NCBI GenBank assembly: GCA_022774645.1
Contig: JALFKQ010000035.1
Coordinates: forward strand, 89,277 to 153,276
Length of the DNA stretch: 64,000 nt
Direction: 5' to 3'
DNA from: Mycoplasmatota bacterium
GTDB taxonomy: Bacteria > Bacillota_I > Bacilli_A > RF39 > UBA660
Shown here: positions 9,485 through 17,047 of the stretch, in pieces
Layout: the number at the start of each line of letters is the position of its first letter
Position numbering within the stretch: the first letter of the stretch is position 1
Translations under genes and position numbers: made by a program
The notes under the pieces: model-generated
Told to the model about the DNA's origin: nothing
The model's database searches: none
Seen by the model: the letters and a program-made list of their open reading frames with translations, nothing else

Positions 9485-9736
9485 TTATTAACAACTGAAG
9501 TTTCTTATACTAAAAATCATTATATATGTTTATTTAAAATAAATAATTTAATAATAATATTATTAGATATAAAGATTATTGCAATGATTATAATAATTAA
9601 AATAATTATTCACATGGAATCAATTTAAAAAATAACATCTCTAATATTGAAAAAATACTTATAAATTAAAATTAAATATAGTTGCTATTTATATTTAATT
9701 TGATATTATATAATTTTCAGGATTACTTTAATTTAA

Positions 9737-9752
9737 TGTTCCATGTGGAACA
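9737..9752. promoter_or_regulatory. parS: parS site 3 (one mismatch)
   Basis: TGTTCCATGTGGAACA differs from the other copies by one base in the central CACG (C to T), so it is probably a weaker ParB site. Confidence 0.75.
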
Positions 9753-9930
9753 TTAACAATTGATATAAATTTACCATATTATAGCAGAATATAAATATAA
9801 ACATATTTTTATTAAATGTCGTAGCATTAAAAATAATTATAATTATGAAAGAACAATATAATAAAAAATATTAACAAAACCCAAATAATATTAAAATTGA
9901 GTTAAAGCATAATAGAAAAGTTACCAACAA

Positions 9931-9946
9931 TGTTCCACGTGGAACA
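9931..9946. promoter_or_regulatory. parS: parS site 4
   Basis: This is a third perfect copy of TGTTCCACGTGGAACA, about 35 bases before the SRP RNA promoter, where bound ParB could also influence transcription. Confidence 0.85.
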
Positions 9947-9981
9947 TTAAAAAAAATTTAAAAAGAAAATTAATTTTAATG

Positions 9982-10010
9982 TTGTAAAAACAAATGACAT
10001 GTGATAATAT
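9982..10010 (+). promoter_or_regulatory. SRP RNA promoter
   Basis: TTGTAA (9982-9987) and an extended -10 TGaTAATAT (TAATAT at 10005-10010) are 17 bases apart. The predicted start falls at the 5' end of the SRP RNA helix. Confidence 0.7.
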
Positions 10011-10014
10011 ATAC

Positions 10015-10089
10015 ATGTGCAACAAAGTTTAGTGAACCAGGTCAGAGTTGGAAAACGGCAGCCTTAAGCAATTAACTTTGTGTGCACAT
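10015..10089 (+). ncRNA. ffs: Small signal recognition particle RNA (4.5S type)
   Basis: The core CAGGTCAG...GGAAAACGGCAGCC..AAGCA is the conserved SRP domain IV with its symmetric and asymmetric loops, which binds Ffh. The flanks ATGTGC..ACAAAGTT and AACTTTGT..GCACAT pair to close the hairpin, giving about 75 nucleotides. This is the short form without an Alu domain, unlike the long scRNA of B. subtilis. It lies next to tadA and dnaX, as in Bacillus, but before tadA. Confidence 0.92.
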
Positions 10090-10126
10090 TTTATTTAAAC
10101 AAAAATACGAAAAGGTGTTTGCTATT

Positions 10127-10534
10127 ATGAAAACTGAAATAATAGAAAAATTGATTAAATTAAATAAAAAAGCATTCAAAAATAAAGAAGTTCCAGTTTC
10201 ATGTGTAATTGTAAAAAATAATAAATTAATATCTAAAGCATATAACAGCAAAATAAAAAAACATGATCCAACTGCACATGCGGAAATAATCGCAATTAAA
10301 AAAGCCGCAAAAAAACTGAAAACATGGAATTTGAATGACTGTGAGTTGTATGTAACACTATACCCATGTAAAATGTGTATAGATGTTATAAATGAAGCAA
10401 GAATAAAAAAAGTATACTACATATTAGATTCAACTAAAGAAACAGAAGTAACAATAAAATTTAACAAATTAGTCTGTAAAGAATATGATAACTTTTATAA
10501 AGAAATAACACAATTCTTTAAATACAAAAGATAG
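10127..10534 (+). CDS. tadA: tRNA-specific adenosine deaminase TadA
   Basis: TadA converts adenosine 34 to inosine in tRNA-Arg. The listed ORF start (10082) lies inside the SRP RNA; the ATG at 10127 has an AAAGGTG site and gives a normal start MKTEIIEKLI. The 135-residue protein has the zinc/catalytic motif HAEIIAI (about residue 49) and the PCKMC zinc motif (about 79-83). The segment after PCKMC is diverged and lacks the usual DxKxGA stretch, so another cytidine-deaminase-fold role is possible. Position between SRP RNA and dnaX supports TadA. Confidence 0.85.
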   Translation: MKTEIIEKLIKLNKKAFKNKEVPVSCVIVKNNKLISKAYNSKIKKHDPTAHAEIIAIKKAAKKLKTWNLNDCELYVTLYPCKMCIDVINEARIKKVYYILDSTKETEVTIKFNKLVCKEYDNFYKEITQFFKYKR

Positions 10535-10576
10535 TATAACATGTAAAAATTTGATATAATTAGAAGGGAGGCAAAT

Positions 10577-12202
10577 ATGGAATATATATCTTTATACCGT
10601 AAATATAGGCCGAAAACTTTTAGTGATGTTGTAGGTCAAGAAGTAGTGGTAAAAATATTAAAAAATAGCATCATAAATAATAAAATTAGTCACGCATATA
10701 TATTTAGTGGACCAAGAGGAACAGGAAAAACAAGTATAGCAAAGATTTTTTCTAAAGCTGTAAATTGCCTTGAAACTACAGACGGGGATTTATGCAATCA
10801 TTGTACTAACTGCTTAACAAATTTTGATGAAGAAATAGATATTATAGAAATAGACGCAGCTAGCAATAATGGTGTAGATGAAATTAGAGAAATTAGAAAC
10901 AATGTTAAATTAATGCCTGTGCACCTAAAATACAAGGTATATATTATTGATGAGGTACATATGCTTTCAACAAGCGCATTCAATGCACTACTAAAAACAT
11001 TAGAAGAACCTCCAAAACATGTTATATTTATTTTAGCAACAACTGAATTTAATAAAATACCTTCCACTGTTATATCTAGATGCCAAAAATTCGATTTTAA
11101 AAAAATTACAAACATACAAATTGAAAATCGACTAAAATATATTTTAAAACAAGAAAATAGAAGCATAAGTGATGAAGTAATAAGATTAATTTCAAAATTA
11201 AGTGATGGAGGATTAAGAGATGCAATAAACATGATAGACCAAGCCATTTCACTTGAAAAAGATAATATAACTATTGATGATATATATAATTTGATAGGAG
11301 ACATCAGTGAAGAAAAAGAATTTGAATTATTTAAATATATAACATCAGGAAATATAAAAGAAACATTGAAATTAATCAATAATTTTTATGAAGAAGGAAA
11401 AAATTTTATTAATATATGCGAAAGACTACAATTGTTAGTAAGAAATATAATAATTTTTAATAATACAGATAATTATTTTGAAAAAGATTACGAAAGCAAA
11501 TTATTAGATTTTTCTCACATAAAATTAGATTATTGTGAAAAATTATCTGAAGAATTATTTAATTTAATAAATGAGTTAAAAAGAACAAATAATCAAAAAA
11601 TTATTACAGAAATCTCTTTTTTAAAAATGTGTCTTATGTTAAAAGAAAAGGAAGAAAAAAATGAACCTGAAATTCAAGTTGAAAATAAACAGATAATAGC
11701 TGCAAAACCAGATATTATCGAGAAAAGCAATACATTAGAAAAAGATGAAAACAGAAAGATAAAAATAAATAATGTTTTTTGTGGTCCAAGCAAAGAATTA
11801 AAAAATAATTTTATAAATAACTATGAAAAATTGAAAGAATATTTATCAATTAAAGAGTATAATTCATTAGTAAATTTATTATTAAAGGCTACACCACAAA
11901 TCGTTACAGAAACTAATGTACTTTTTACATTTAAAAATAACTTTGACATAGTTTTATTTGAAAATAAATTAGAAGAAATTCAAGATTTATTTAAGAAGAT
12001 TTTTGGAAAAAAGTATTCAGTTATAGCAGTAAATAATGAGGAATATAGCATAATTCTTAAAGAATATAAAAAAAATATAGATGCTGGAAAGAAATATGAA
12101 TACATAGAAGAAAAAGAAGAAAAAAATAACAATAAAGCAAATACAAAAATTGAAAATACAGCTGAAACATTATTTGGAAAAGATTGTATAATAGTAGAAT
12201 GA
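10577..12202 (+). CDS. dnaX: DNA polymerase III subunits gamma/tau
   Basis: DnaX is the AAA+ clamp-loader subunit. The 541-residue protein starts YISLYRKYRPKTFSDVVGQE and has Walker A GPRGTGKTS (about 45-53), a four-Cys zinc module (CLETTDGDLCNHCTNC), Walker B IIDEVHMLS and sensor SRCQKFDF. The C-terminal half is a charged tau-like extension. The start has GAAGGGAGG. It is followed closely by ybaB and recR, the standard operon. Confidence 0.96.
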   Translation: MEYISLYRKYRPKTFSDVVGQEVVVKILKNSIINNKISHAYIFSGPRGTGKTSIAKIFSKAVNCLETTDGDLCNHCTNCLTNFDEEIDIIEIDAASNNGVDEIREIRNNVKLMPVHLKYKVYIIDEVHMLSTSAFNALLKTLEEPPKHVIFILATTEFNKIPSTVISRCQKFDFKKITNIQIENRLKYILKQENRSISDEVIRLISKLSDGGLRDAINMIDQAISLEKDNITIDDIYNLIGDISEEKEFELFKYITSGNIKETLKLINNFYEEGKNFINICERLQLLVRNIIIFNNTDNYFEKDYESKLLDFSHIKLDYCEKLSEELFNLINELKRTNNQKIITEISFLKMCLMLKEKEEKNEPEIQVENKQIIAAKPDIIEKSNTLEKDENRKIKINNVFCGPSKELKNNFINNYEKLKEYLSIKEYNSLVNLLLKATPQIVTETNVLFTFKNNFDIVLFENKLEEIQDLFKKIFGKKYSVIAVNNEEYSIILKEYKKNIDAGKKYEYIEEKEEKNNNKANTKIENTAETLFGKDCIIVE

Positions 12203-12216
12203 AAGGAATGATAAAT

Positions 12217-12510
12217 ATGAATATGCAAAGTATAATGGCACAAGCCAGAAAACTACAAGGAGATATAGAAAGAATTACGAAAGAAATAGAAAATACCACA
12301 TTTAAATATGAAAATGATTATGTATTAATTGAAGGAAAAGGAAATAACACAATTAATATTATAAAGATAAAAAATAATCAAATTTTAGAAGATAGTGAAA
12401 TGCTTGAAGATATGATTCAAGTAGGTGTAAATGATGTATTAAAGCAAGTTAAAGCAACAAAAGACAAAAAATTAGGAAAATATACTAACGGTATGGGAGG
12501 CCTATTATAA
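12217..12510 (+). CDS. YbaB/EbfC family nucleoid-associated protein
   Basis: The ORF track begins at a TTG inside dnaX. The ATG at 12217 has AAAGGAATG at good spacing and gives the family N-terminus MNMQSIMAQARKLQ. The resulting 97-residue protein has the amphipathic alpha-helical start and the G-x-G-rich middle typical of YbaB, a small dimeric DNA-binding protein of uncertain role that is nearly always found between dnaX and recR. Confidence 0.9.
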   Translation: MNMQSIMAQARKLQGDIERITKEIENTTFKYENDYVLIEGKGNNTINIIKIKNNQILEDSEMLEDMIQVGVNDVLKQVKATKDKKLGKYTNGMGGLL

Positions 12511-12514
12511 TATA

Positions 12515-13114
12515 ATGGCACTTCCAAAGAGCTTCCAAAACTTAGTTAACAATCTAACAATTCTTCCAGGAGTGGGAGAAAAAACTGCAGAAAGATATGT
12601 TTATTCACTATATGAAAAAGACGAAGATGAAATAGAAATATTAGCAAGATCACTACTAGATTTTAAAAAAAATATTAAAATTTGTAAGAATTGTGGGTGT
12701 TTAAGTGATGAAGAAATATGTGAAGTATGTGCTGATACATCAAGAGATAAAAGTACAATCTGCATAGTTGAAGATTCTAAAAATGTATTCTTTATAGAAA
12801 AAACTGGTAAATACAAAGGAACTTACCACGTTTTAAATGGACTTATTTCACCAATAGATGGAAAAAATCCAGAAGACCTAAATATCTCAAATTTAATAAA
12901 TAAAAGAATAAATACTGATGTAAAAGAAATAATTATAGCATTAAATCCTTCAATTGAGGGCGAAATAACATCTCAATATTTACAAAAAATATTAGAAAAA
13001 TTTGATGTAAAAGTTTCAAGACTATCGTATGGTCTTCCAATGGGTACAGACATAGAGTATTTAGATCCTATAATGATATCAAAAGCTTGGGACGATAGAA
13101 AAGTAATATCATAA
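12515..13114 (+). CDS. recR: Recombination protein RecR
   Basis: RecR works with RecF and RecO in gap repair. The 199-residue protein shows the helix-hairpin-helix LPGVGEKTAERY (about 16-27), the four-Cys zinc finger CKNCGCLSDEEICEVC (about 56-71), a TOPRIM segment (ICIVEDSKNVFFIE) and the C-terminal ISRLSYGLPMGTDIEYLD-like block. The start follows GGGAGG at the end of ybaB. bofA follows 39 bases later, as in Bacillus. Confidence 0.96.
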   Translation: MALPKSFQNLVNNLTILPGVGEKTAERYVYSLYEKDEDEIEILARSLLDFKKNIKICKNCGCLSDEEICEVCADTSRDKSTICIVEDSKNVFFIEKTGKYKGTYHVLNGLISPIDGKNPEDLNISNLINKRINTDVKEIIIALNPSIEGEITSQYLQKILEKFDVKVSRLSYGLPMGTDIEYLDPIMISKAWDDRKVIS

Positions 13115-13153
13115 AAATATAACTCATAAATTTATTTAGGAGAGAGTAAATTT

Positions 13154-13330
13154 ATGATAATTGATATTATAAAAAGAATAGTTTATTCATTATGTTTGCT
13201 ATACACAATAAATATTTTTATATATAAAACTGGAAAAACAGTTCCAATAAATTTCTATTCTATAGCAATAGTTAGCTTGTTTGATTTTTTAGGAGTAATT
13301 GTACTACTATATTTAAAATACTATTATTAA
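13154..13330 (+). CDS. bofA: Short BofA-like pro-sigma-K processing inhibitor
   Basis: This 58-residue gene is missing from the ORF track. It starts at an ATG behind AGGAGAGA and ends at the TAA at 13330, just before holB. It has two hydrophobic stretches, and its C-terminus VPINFYSIAIVSLFDFLGVIV resembles the BofA ending IPINFITAAVSGFLGIPGLAALVV. BofA holds the SpoIVFB protease inactive until the forespore signals. Position right after recR equals bofA in Bacillus. The protein is about 30 residues shorter than BofA, lacking the first membrane region, so function is inferred. Confidence 0.68.
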   Translation: MIIDIIKRIVYSLCLLYTINIFIYKTGKTVPINFYSIAIVSLFDFLGVIVLLYLKYYY

Positions 13331-13341
13331 GGAGTAATATT

Positions 13342-14130
13342 TTGAAAAAAATTTATCAGTATTTTGAAAAACTATATAATGAAAATAGAATGACTCAGGC
13401 ATTTCTTATAGGAAATGTTGTTTATGATGATATAAAAGTTGAACTAGAAAAAACAATTAATGATTTTATATTTAAAAATAATATAGAATTAGAGGAAAAT
13501 CCAGATATATATATAATAAAAACAGAAGATGGTTATTTAAGTAAGGAAAAAATAAAAGAATTATTAAATAATTTATCACATACATCACAATTTAATAATA
13601 CCAAACTATATATAATCGAGGACTGTGAAAAAATGAGCGATACAGTTTATAATGCAATGTTAAAAACATTAGAAGAACCAAGCCCAGGCATATATGCTAT
13701 TTTATTAACAAATAATATTGATGCAGTTAAGCCAACAATAGTTAGTAGATGTCAAAAAATATTTGTTAATTCGAGTAAAGAAAGAAAAGAAAAAGATGAA
13801 AATATAGTTATAGAAAGTACTGAAATAATAGAAAATTTAGAAAAATATGGAATCGAAAGTATAGCAAAATTTAATAAAATATATACAATAATTAATGATA
13901 GAGAAAAGTTTTTAAAGGTTTTATATGTAATGATGGATAAATATAAAGATGCTTTATATGAACTTGTAAATGACGAAAATATTAAAAAAGATGATATAAT
14001 ATTTATGAAAAATGATATAAATTCGATTTCCAAAAAAATATTAATAATAGACAAATATATATCATTAACATCAAATTATTTAAATAAAAATCTAACAATT
14101 GATAGATTTATCATAGAAATGTGGGGATAA
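13342..14130 (+). CDS. holB: DNA polymerase III delta' subunit
   Basis: The gene starts at TTG (13342) behind AAGGAGT. The 262-residue product is an AAA+ clamp-loader protein without a Walker A motif, as expected for delta'. It shows MTQAFLIGN near the N-terminus, the interface block SDTVYNAMLKTLEEPSPG (about 95-112) and the sensor/arginine-finger motif TIVSRCQK (about 132-139). The lid and collar regions are shorter than in Bacillus (about 330). It precedes ricT as in B. subtilis and overlaps its upstream region. Confidence 0.9.
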   Translation: MKKIYQYFEKLYNENRMTQAFLIGNVVYDDIKVELEKTINDFIFKNNIELEENPDIYIIKTEDGYLSKEKIKELLNNLSHTSQFNNTKLYIIEDCEKMSDTVYNAMLKTLEEPSPGIYAILLTNNIDAVKPTIVSRCQKIFVNSSKERKEKDENIVIESTEIIENLEKYGIESIAKFNKIYTIINDREKFLKVLYVMMDKYKDALYELVNDENIKKDDIIFMKNDINSISKKILIIDKYISLTSNYLNKNLTIDRFIIEMWG

Positions 14131-14132
14131 AA

Positions 14133-14936
14133 ATGAAAGCAGTCGGTGTAGAATTTAAAGAAAAAGGAAAATTATATACTTTTTTTGACAATAATTTAGA
14201 AATAAAATTAAATGATAAAGTAATCGTTAATACCGAAAGGGGATTGCAATATGGAAATATTGGTGCTTTATTTGGTGAAATTAATGATGGAAAAGAACAT
14301 GCCCTAGTAGAAAAAATTGCTACAAAAGATGACGAAATTCAAAATAAAAAAAATATAGATGATGCAATGAAAGCATTAATAAAAGCACAAGAACTAGCAG
14401 AGAAAACAAATTTAGATATGAAATTTCTAGATGCATTTTTTACTTTTGACAGAAAACAATTAGTATTTCAATTTTTATCCGATAATAGAGTAGATTTTAG
14501 AGATTTAGCAAAATCATTAGCTGCAATATATAAAACAAGAATAGAATTAAGACAGGTAGGTGTAAGAGACAAAGCTAAAAATATCTCCGGAATAGGCCAA
14601 TGCGGAAGAAAATTATGCTGTTCAAGTTTTTTAAATGATTTAGATTCAGTTGGTATAGCACAAGTAAAAAATCAAAATTTGTCATTAAATCCAAATAAAA
14701 TAAATGGACTATGTGGAAGATTACTATGTTGTCTAAAATATGAAGATGAATTATATACTGAATATAGAAAAGGTCTTCCAGAAGTTGGAGATAAAAAAAC
14801 ATATGATGGTGAGACAGGCAGTGTAATATCAGTAGATATTCCGAATAGAAAATATACTTTATTAACTGAAAAAGAAAATAAAATAGAAATAAAGGTGCCA
14901 TTAAAAAATGAAAAAAGAATCAACAAAAACAATTAA
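14133..14936 (+). CDS. ricT: RicT/YaaT, PSP1-domain regulator of RNase Y
   Basis: The ORF track start is a GTG inside holB; the ATG at 14133 is preceded by GTGGGGAT and gives MKAVGVEFKEKGKLY. The 267-residue PSP1 protein carries the conserved Cys cluster CGRKLCCSSF and GLCGRLLCCLKYE (about 150-200) that binds iron-sulfur clusters in the Bacillus RicAFT complex. That complex steers RNase Y and affects competence and sporulation, which fits the neighbouring gene content. The end overlaps the next gene by 29 bases. Confidence 0.9.
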   Translation: MKAVGVEFKEKGKLYTFFDNNLEIKLNDKVIVNTERGLQYGNIGALFGEINDGKEHALVEKIATKDDEIQNKKNIDDAMKALIKAQELAEKTNLDMKFLDAFFTFDRKQLVFQFLSDNRVDFRDLAKSLAAIYKTRIELRQVGVRDKAKNISGIGQCGRKLCCSSFLNDLDSVGIAQVKNQNLSLNPNKINGLCGRLLCCLKYEDELYTEYRKGLPEVGDKKTYDGETGSVISVDIPNRKYTLLTEKENKIEIKVPLKNEKRINKNN

Positions 14937-15669
14937 TGATCTAGTTTATTATGGAAATATTAAGATAGTTCAAGATAAGAATTATTTTAATTTTAGTTTA
15001 GATTCAATATTGCTACCAAATTTTGCTTTATTAACACCAAATACAAAAAAAATAATGGACCTTTGTAGTGGAAACTTACCAATTCCACTAGTATTGAGCA
15101 CAAAAACTTCGGCTGAAATATATGCTGTGGAGTTACAAAAAGAAATATACGATTTAGCATTAGAAACATTAAAAATAAATAATCTTGAAAGCAAAATAAA
15201 ATTGTATAACGAAAATGCCAAAAATATGATAAATATGTTTGAAACAGATACATTTGATTTAATAACATGTAACCCACCATATTTTAAGAAAGAAAAAGAT
15301 AGTATAATTAATGAAAATATGGTAAAATCAATTGCTAGACACGAGATAGAGATAAAATTGGAAGACATAATAACAATATCAAGAAAATTATTAAAAAATG
15401 GTGGTTCGCTCTGTATGGTTCACAGAACTGATAGACTTATAGAAATAATAGAACTCATGAAAAAAAATAATATTGAACCTAAAAGAATTAGATTTATTTA
15501 TCCTAAAAAAAATTCAGAATCAAATTTAATCTTAATAGATGGAAGAAAGAATGGAAAATCAGGGTTAAAAATTTTACCACCGTTATTCGTACATAATGAA
15601 GATGGAACATATACAGAAGAAGTTCTAAAAATGTTTGGAAGTGATAGAAATGAATCAAAAAAGTTATGA
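14908..15669 (+). CDS. tRNA1(Val) adenine-37 N6-methyltransferase family (YabB/TrmN6)
   Basis: The 253-residue protein is a class I SAM-dependent methyltransferase. It has the SAM-binding block MDLCSGNLPIPLVLS (about 50-64) and the N6-adenine catalytic motif CNPPYF (about 119-124). This is the YabB family, which sits at the same locus in B. subtilis, before rsmI. The target tRNA is inferred from family. It overlaps both neighbours (ricT by 29 bases, rsmI by 20), pointing to coupled translation. Confidence 0.88.
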   Translation: MKKESTKTINDLVYYGNIKIVQDKNYFNFSLDSILLPNFALLTPNTKKIMDLCSGNLPIPLVLSTKTSAEIYAVELQKEIYDLALETLKINNLESKIKLYNENAKNMINMFETDTFDLITCNPPYFKKEKDSIINENMVKSIARHEIEIKLEDIITISRKLLKNGGSLCMVHRTDRLIEIIELMKKNNIEPKRIRFIYPKKNSESNLILIDGRKNGKSGLKILPPLFVHNEDGTYTEEVLKMFGSDRNESKKL

Positions 15670-16489
15670 AAATAGTAAATATGGTAAATTATATTTAATA
15701 CCAACTCCAATAGGAAATTTAGAAGATATAACTTTGAGAGCAATAAAGACATTAGAAATGGTAGATATAGTTTATGCTGAAGATACTAGGGAAACGAATA
15801 ACCTGTTGAAATATTTAAAAATTACAAAAAAAGTTGAATCTTGTCATAAATATACAGAAATGAAACATAAAAATAAAATAATAGAAATTTTAAAATCAGG
15901 AAAAAATATAGGTTATGTAACTGATAGAGGTACACCATTAATTAGTGACCCTGGAAATATTATAGTAGAAGAGGCTATAAGCAATGGAATAATAGTTATT
16001 TCCTTGCCGGGGCCAAATGCATTATTGCCAGCTATAAACATGTCTGGATTAAGTAATGAAAAATTTTTATTTTATGGTTTTTTAAATAGTAAACCATCAA
16101 TCTCAAAAAAAGAATTAATAGAATTAAAGGATATAAAACAAACAATCATTTTATATGAATCTCCACATAGATTAACAGCTACTTTGAAACAAATTTTAGC
16201 AGTATTTGGGAATAGAAAAATAGCAATTGTAAGAGAAATATCAAAATTATATGAAGAAATAATAAGAGATAATATAGAAAATATATTAAAAATATCCGAT
16301 AATTTAAAAGGTGAAATAGTAATTGTAATTGAGGGAAACACTCAAGAAAAAGAAGATAAAATAGATTATAATAATGAAATTTCAAAATTAATTCAATCTG
16401 GATATTCAAAAAGAGATGCAGTAAGAGAAGTAGCGGACAAGTATAATATGAGCAAAAATAAACTATATAATGAATTTAAGGAGAATTGA
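15650..16489 (+). CDS. rsmI: 16S rRNA 2'-O-methyltransferase RsmI
   Basis: RsmI methylates C1402 of 16S rRNA. The ATG at 15650 (after GGAAGTG) is preferred to the TTG used in the track. The 279-residue protein has the signature LYLIPTPIGNLEDITLRA (quoted in part), AEDTRETNNLLKYL, and the SAM-binding PGPNALLPA (about 124-132). The last 40 residues form the usual helical tail (SKRDAVREVADKYNMSKNKLY). It overlaps the previous gene and is followed by pth one base later. Confidence 0.95.
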   Translation: MNQKSYENSKYGKLYLIPTPIGNLEDITLRAIKTLEMVDIVYAEDTRETNNLLKYLKITKKVESCHKYTEMKHKNKIIEILKSGKNIGYVTDRGTPLISDPGNIIVEEAISNGIIVISLPGPNALLPAINMSGLSNEKFLFYGFLNSKPSISKKELIELKDIKQTIILYESPHRLTATLKQILAVFGNRKIAIVREISKLYEEIIRDNIENILKISDNLKGEIVIVIEGNTQEKEDKIDYNNEISKLIQSGYSKRDAVREVADKYNMSKNKLYNEFKEN

Positions 16490-16490
16490 A

Positions 16491-17045
16491 ATGAAGTTAA
16501 TTGTGGGATTAGGAAATCCAGATAAAAAATATGAAAAAACAAGACATAACTGTGGATTCAGAGCTATAGATTTTTATGCTGAAAAAAATAATCTTACATT
16601 TAAATCAAAGTTTAAAGGATTATATTGTGAACAACTTGTTAATAATGAAAAAATAATATTATTAAAACCACAAACATATATGAATCTATCCGGAGAATCA
16701 GTTATAGAATTTGTGAAATACTATAATATAGATTTATCAAGCCTAATAGTTATATATGATGATGTAGACTTTGAGGTTGGAACATTTAAAATTAAAAGAA
16801 ATGGTAGTGCTGGTGGACACAATGGAATAAAAAACATAATAGAATTACTTAAAACAGAAAATATTCAAAGAATCAGAATAGGTATTTCAAAGAATCAAAT
16901 TCCATTAGATAAATATGTTTTGGGAACTTTTACAAAAGACGAAGATGAAAAAATAGAACAAGTATTACCAATAGTAGCTAATATAATTGATGATTTTACA
17001 ATGTATAATATAGATAAATTAATGGAAAAATATAATAGGAACTAG
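16491..17045 (+). CDS. pth: Peptidyl-tRNA hydrolase
   Basis: Pth releases peptides from stalled peptidyl-tRNA. The ATG at 16491 sits behind AAGGAGAATTGAA, which also contains the rsmI stop; the ORF-track start is inside rsmI. The 184-residue protein has GLGNPDKKYEKTRHNCGF with the catalytic His (about residue 20), PQTYMNLSG, and DDVDFEVGTFKIK with the catalytic Asp (about 93). It abuts mfd, the usual Firmicutes pair. Confidence 0.96.
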   Translation: MKLIVGLGNPDKKYEKTRHNCGFRAIDFYAEKNNLTFKSKFKGLYCEQLVNNEKIILLKPQTYMNLSGESVIEFVKYYNIDLSSLIVIYDDVDFEVGTFKIKRNGSAGGHNGIKNIIELLKTENIQRIRIGISKNQIPLDKYVLGTFTKDEDEKIEQVLPIVANIIDDFTMYNIDKLMEKYNRN

Positions 17046-17047
17046 AC

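Larger units (their letters stand above)
9485..9981. other. Non-coding AT-rich centromere-like region
   Basis: About 500 bases between parS 2 and the SRP RNA promoter hold no open reading frame of useful length and no RNA I recognise. Apart from parS sites 3 and 4 the sequence is almost entirely A and T. It appears to be spacer for ParB loading and spreading beside the origin. Confidence 0.6.

Noticed and set aside
9607-9622. Possible fifth parS around CACATGGAA
   Set aside because: The flanking arms do not match the palindrome; too degenerate.
10082-10126. N-terminal extension of the tadA ORF
   Set aside because: It overlaps the 3' strand of the SRP RNA; the ATG at 10127 has a ribosome site and the family start.
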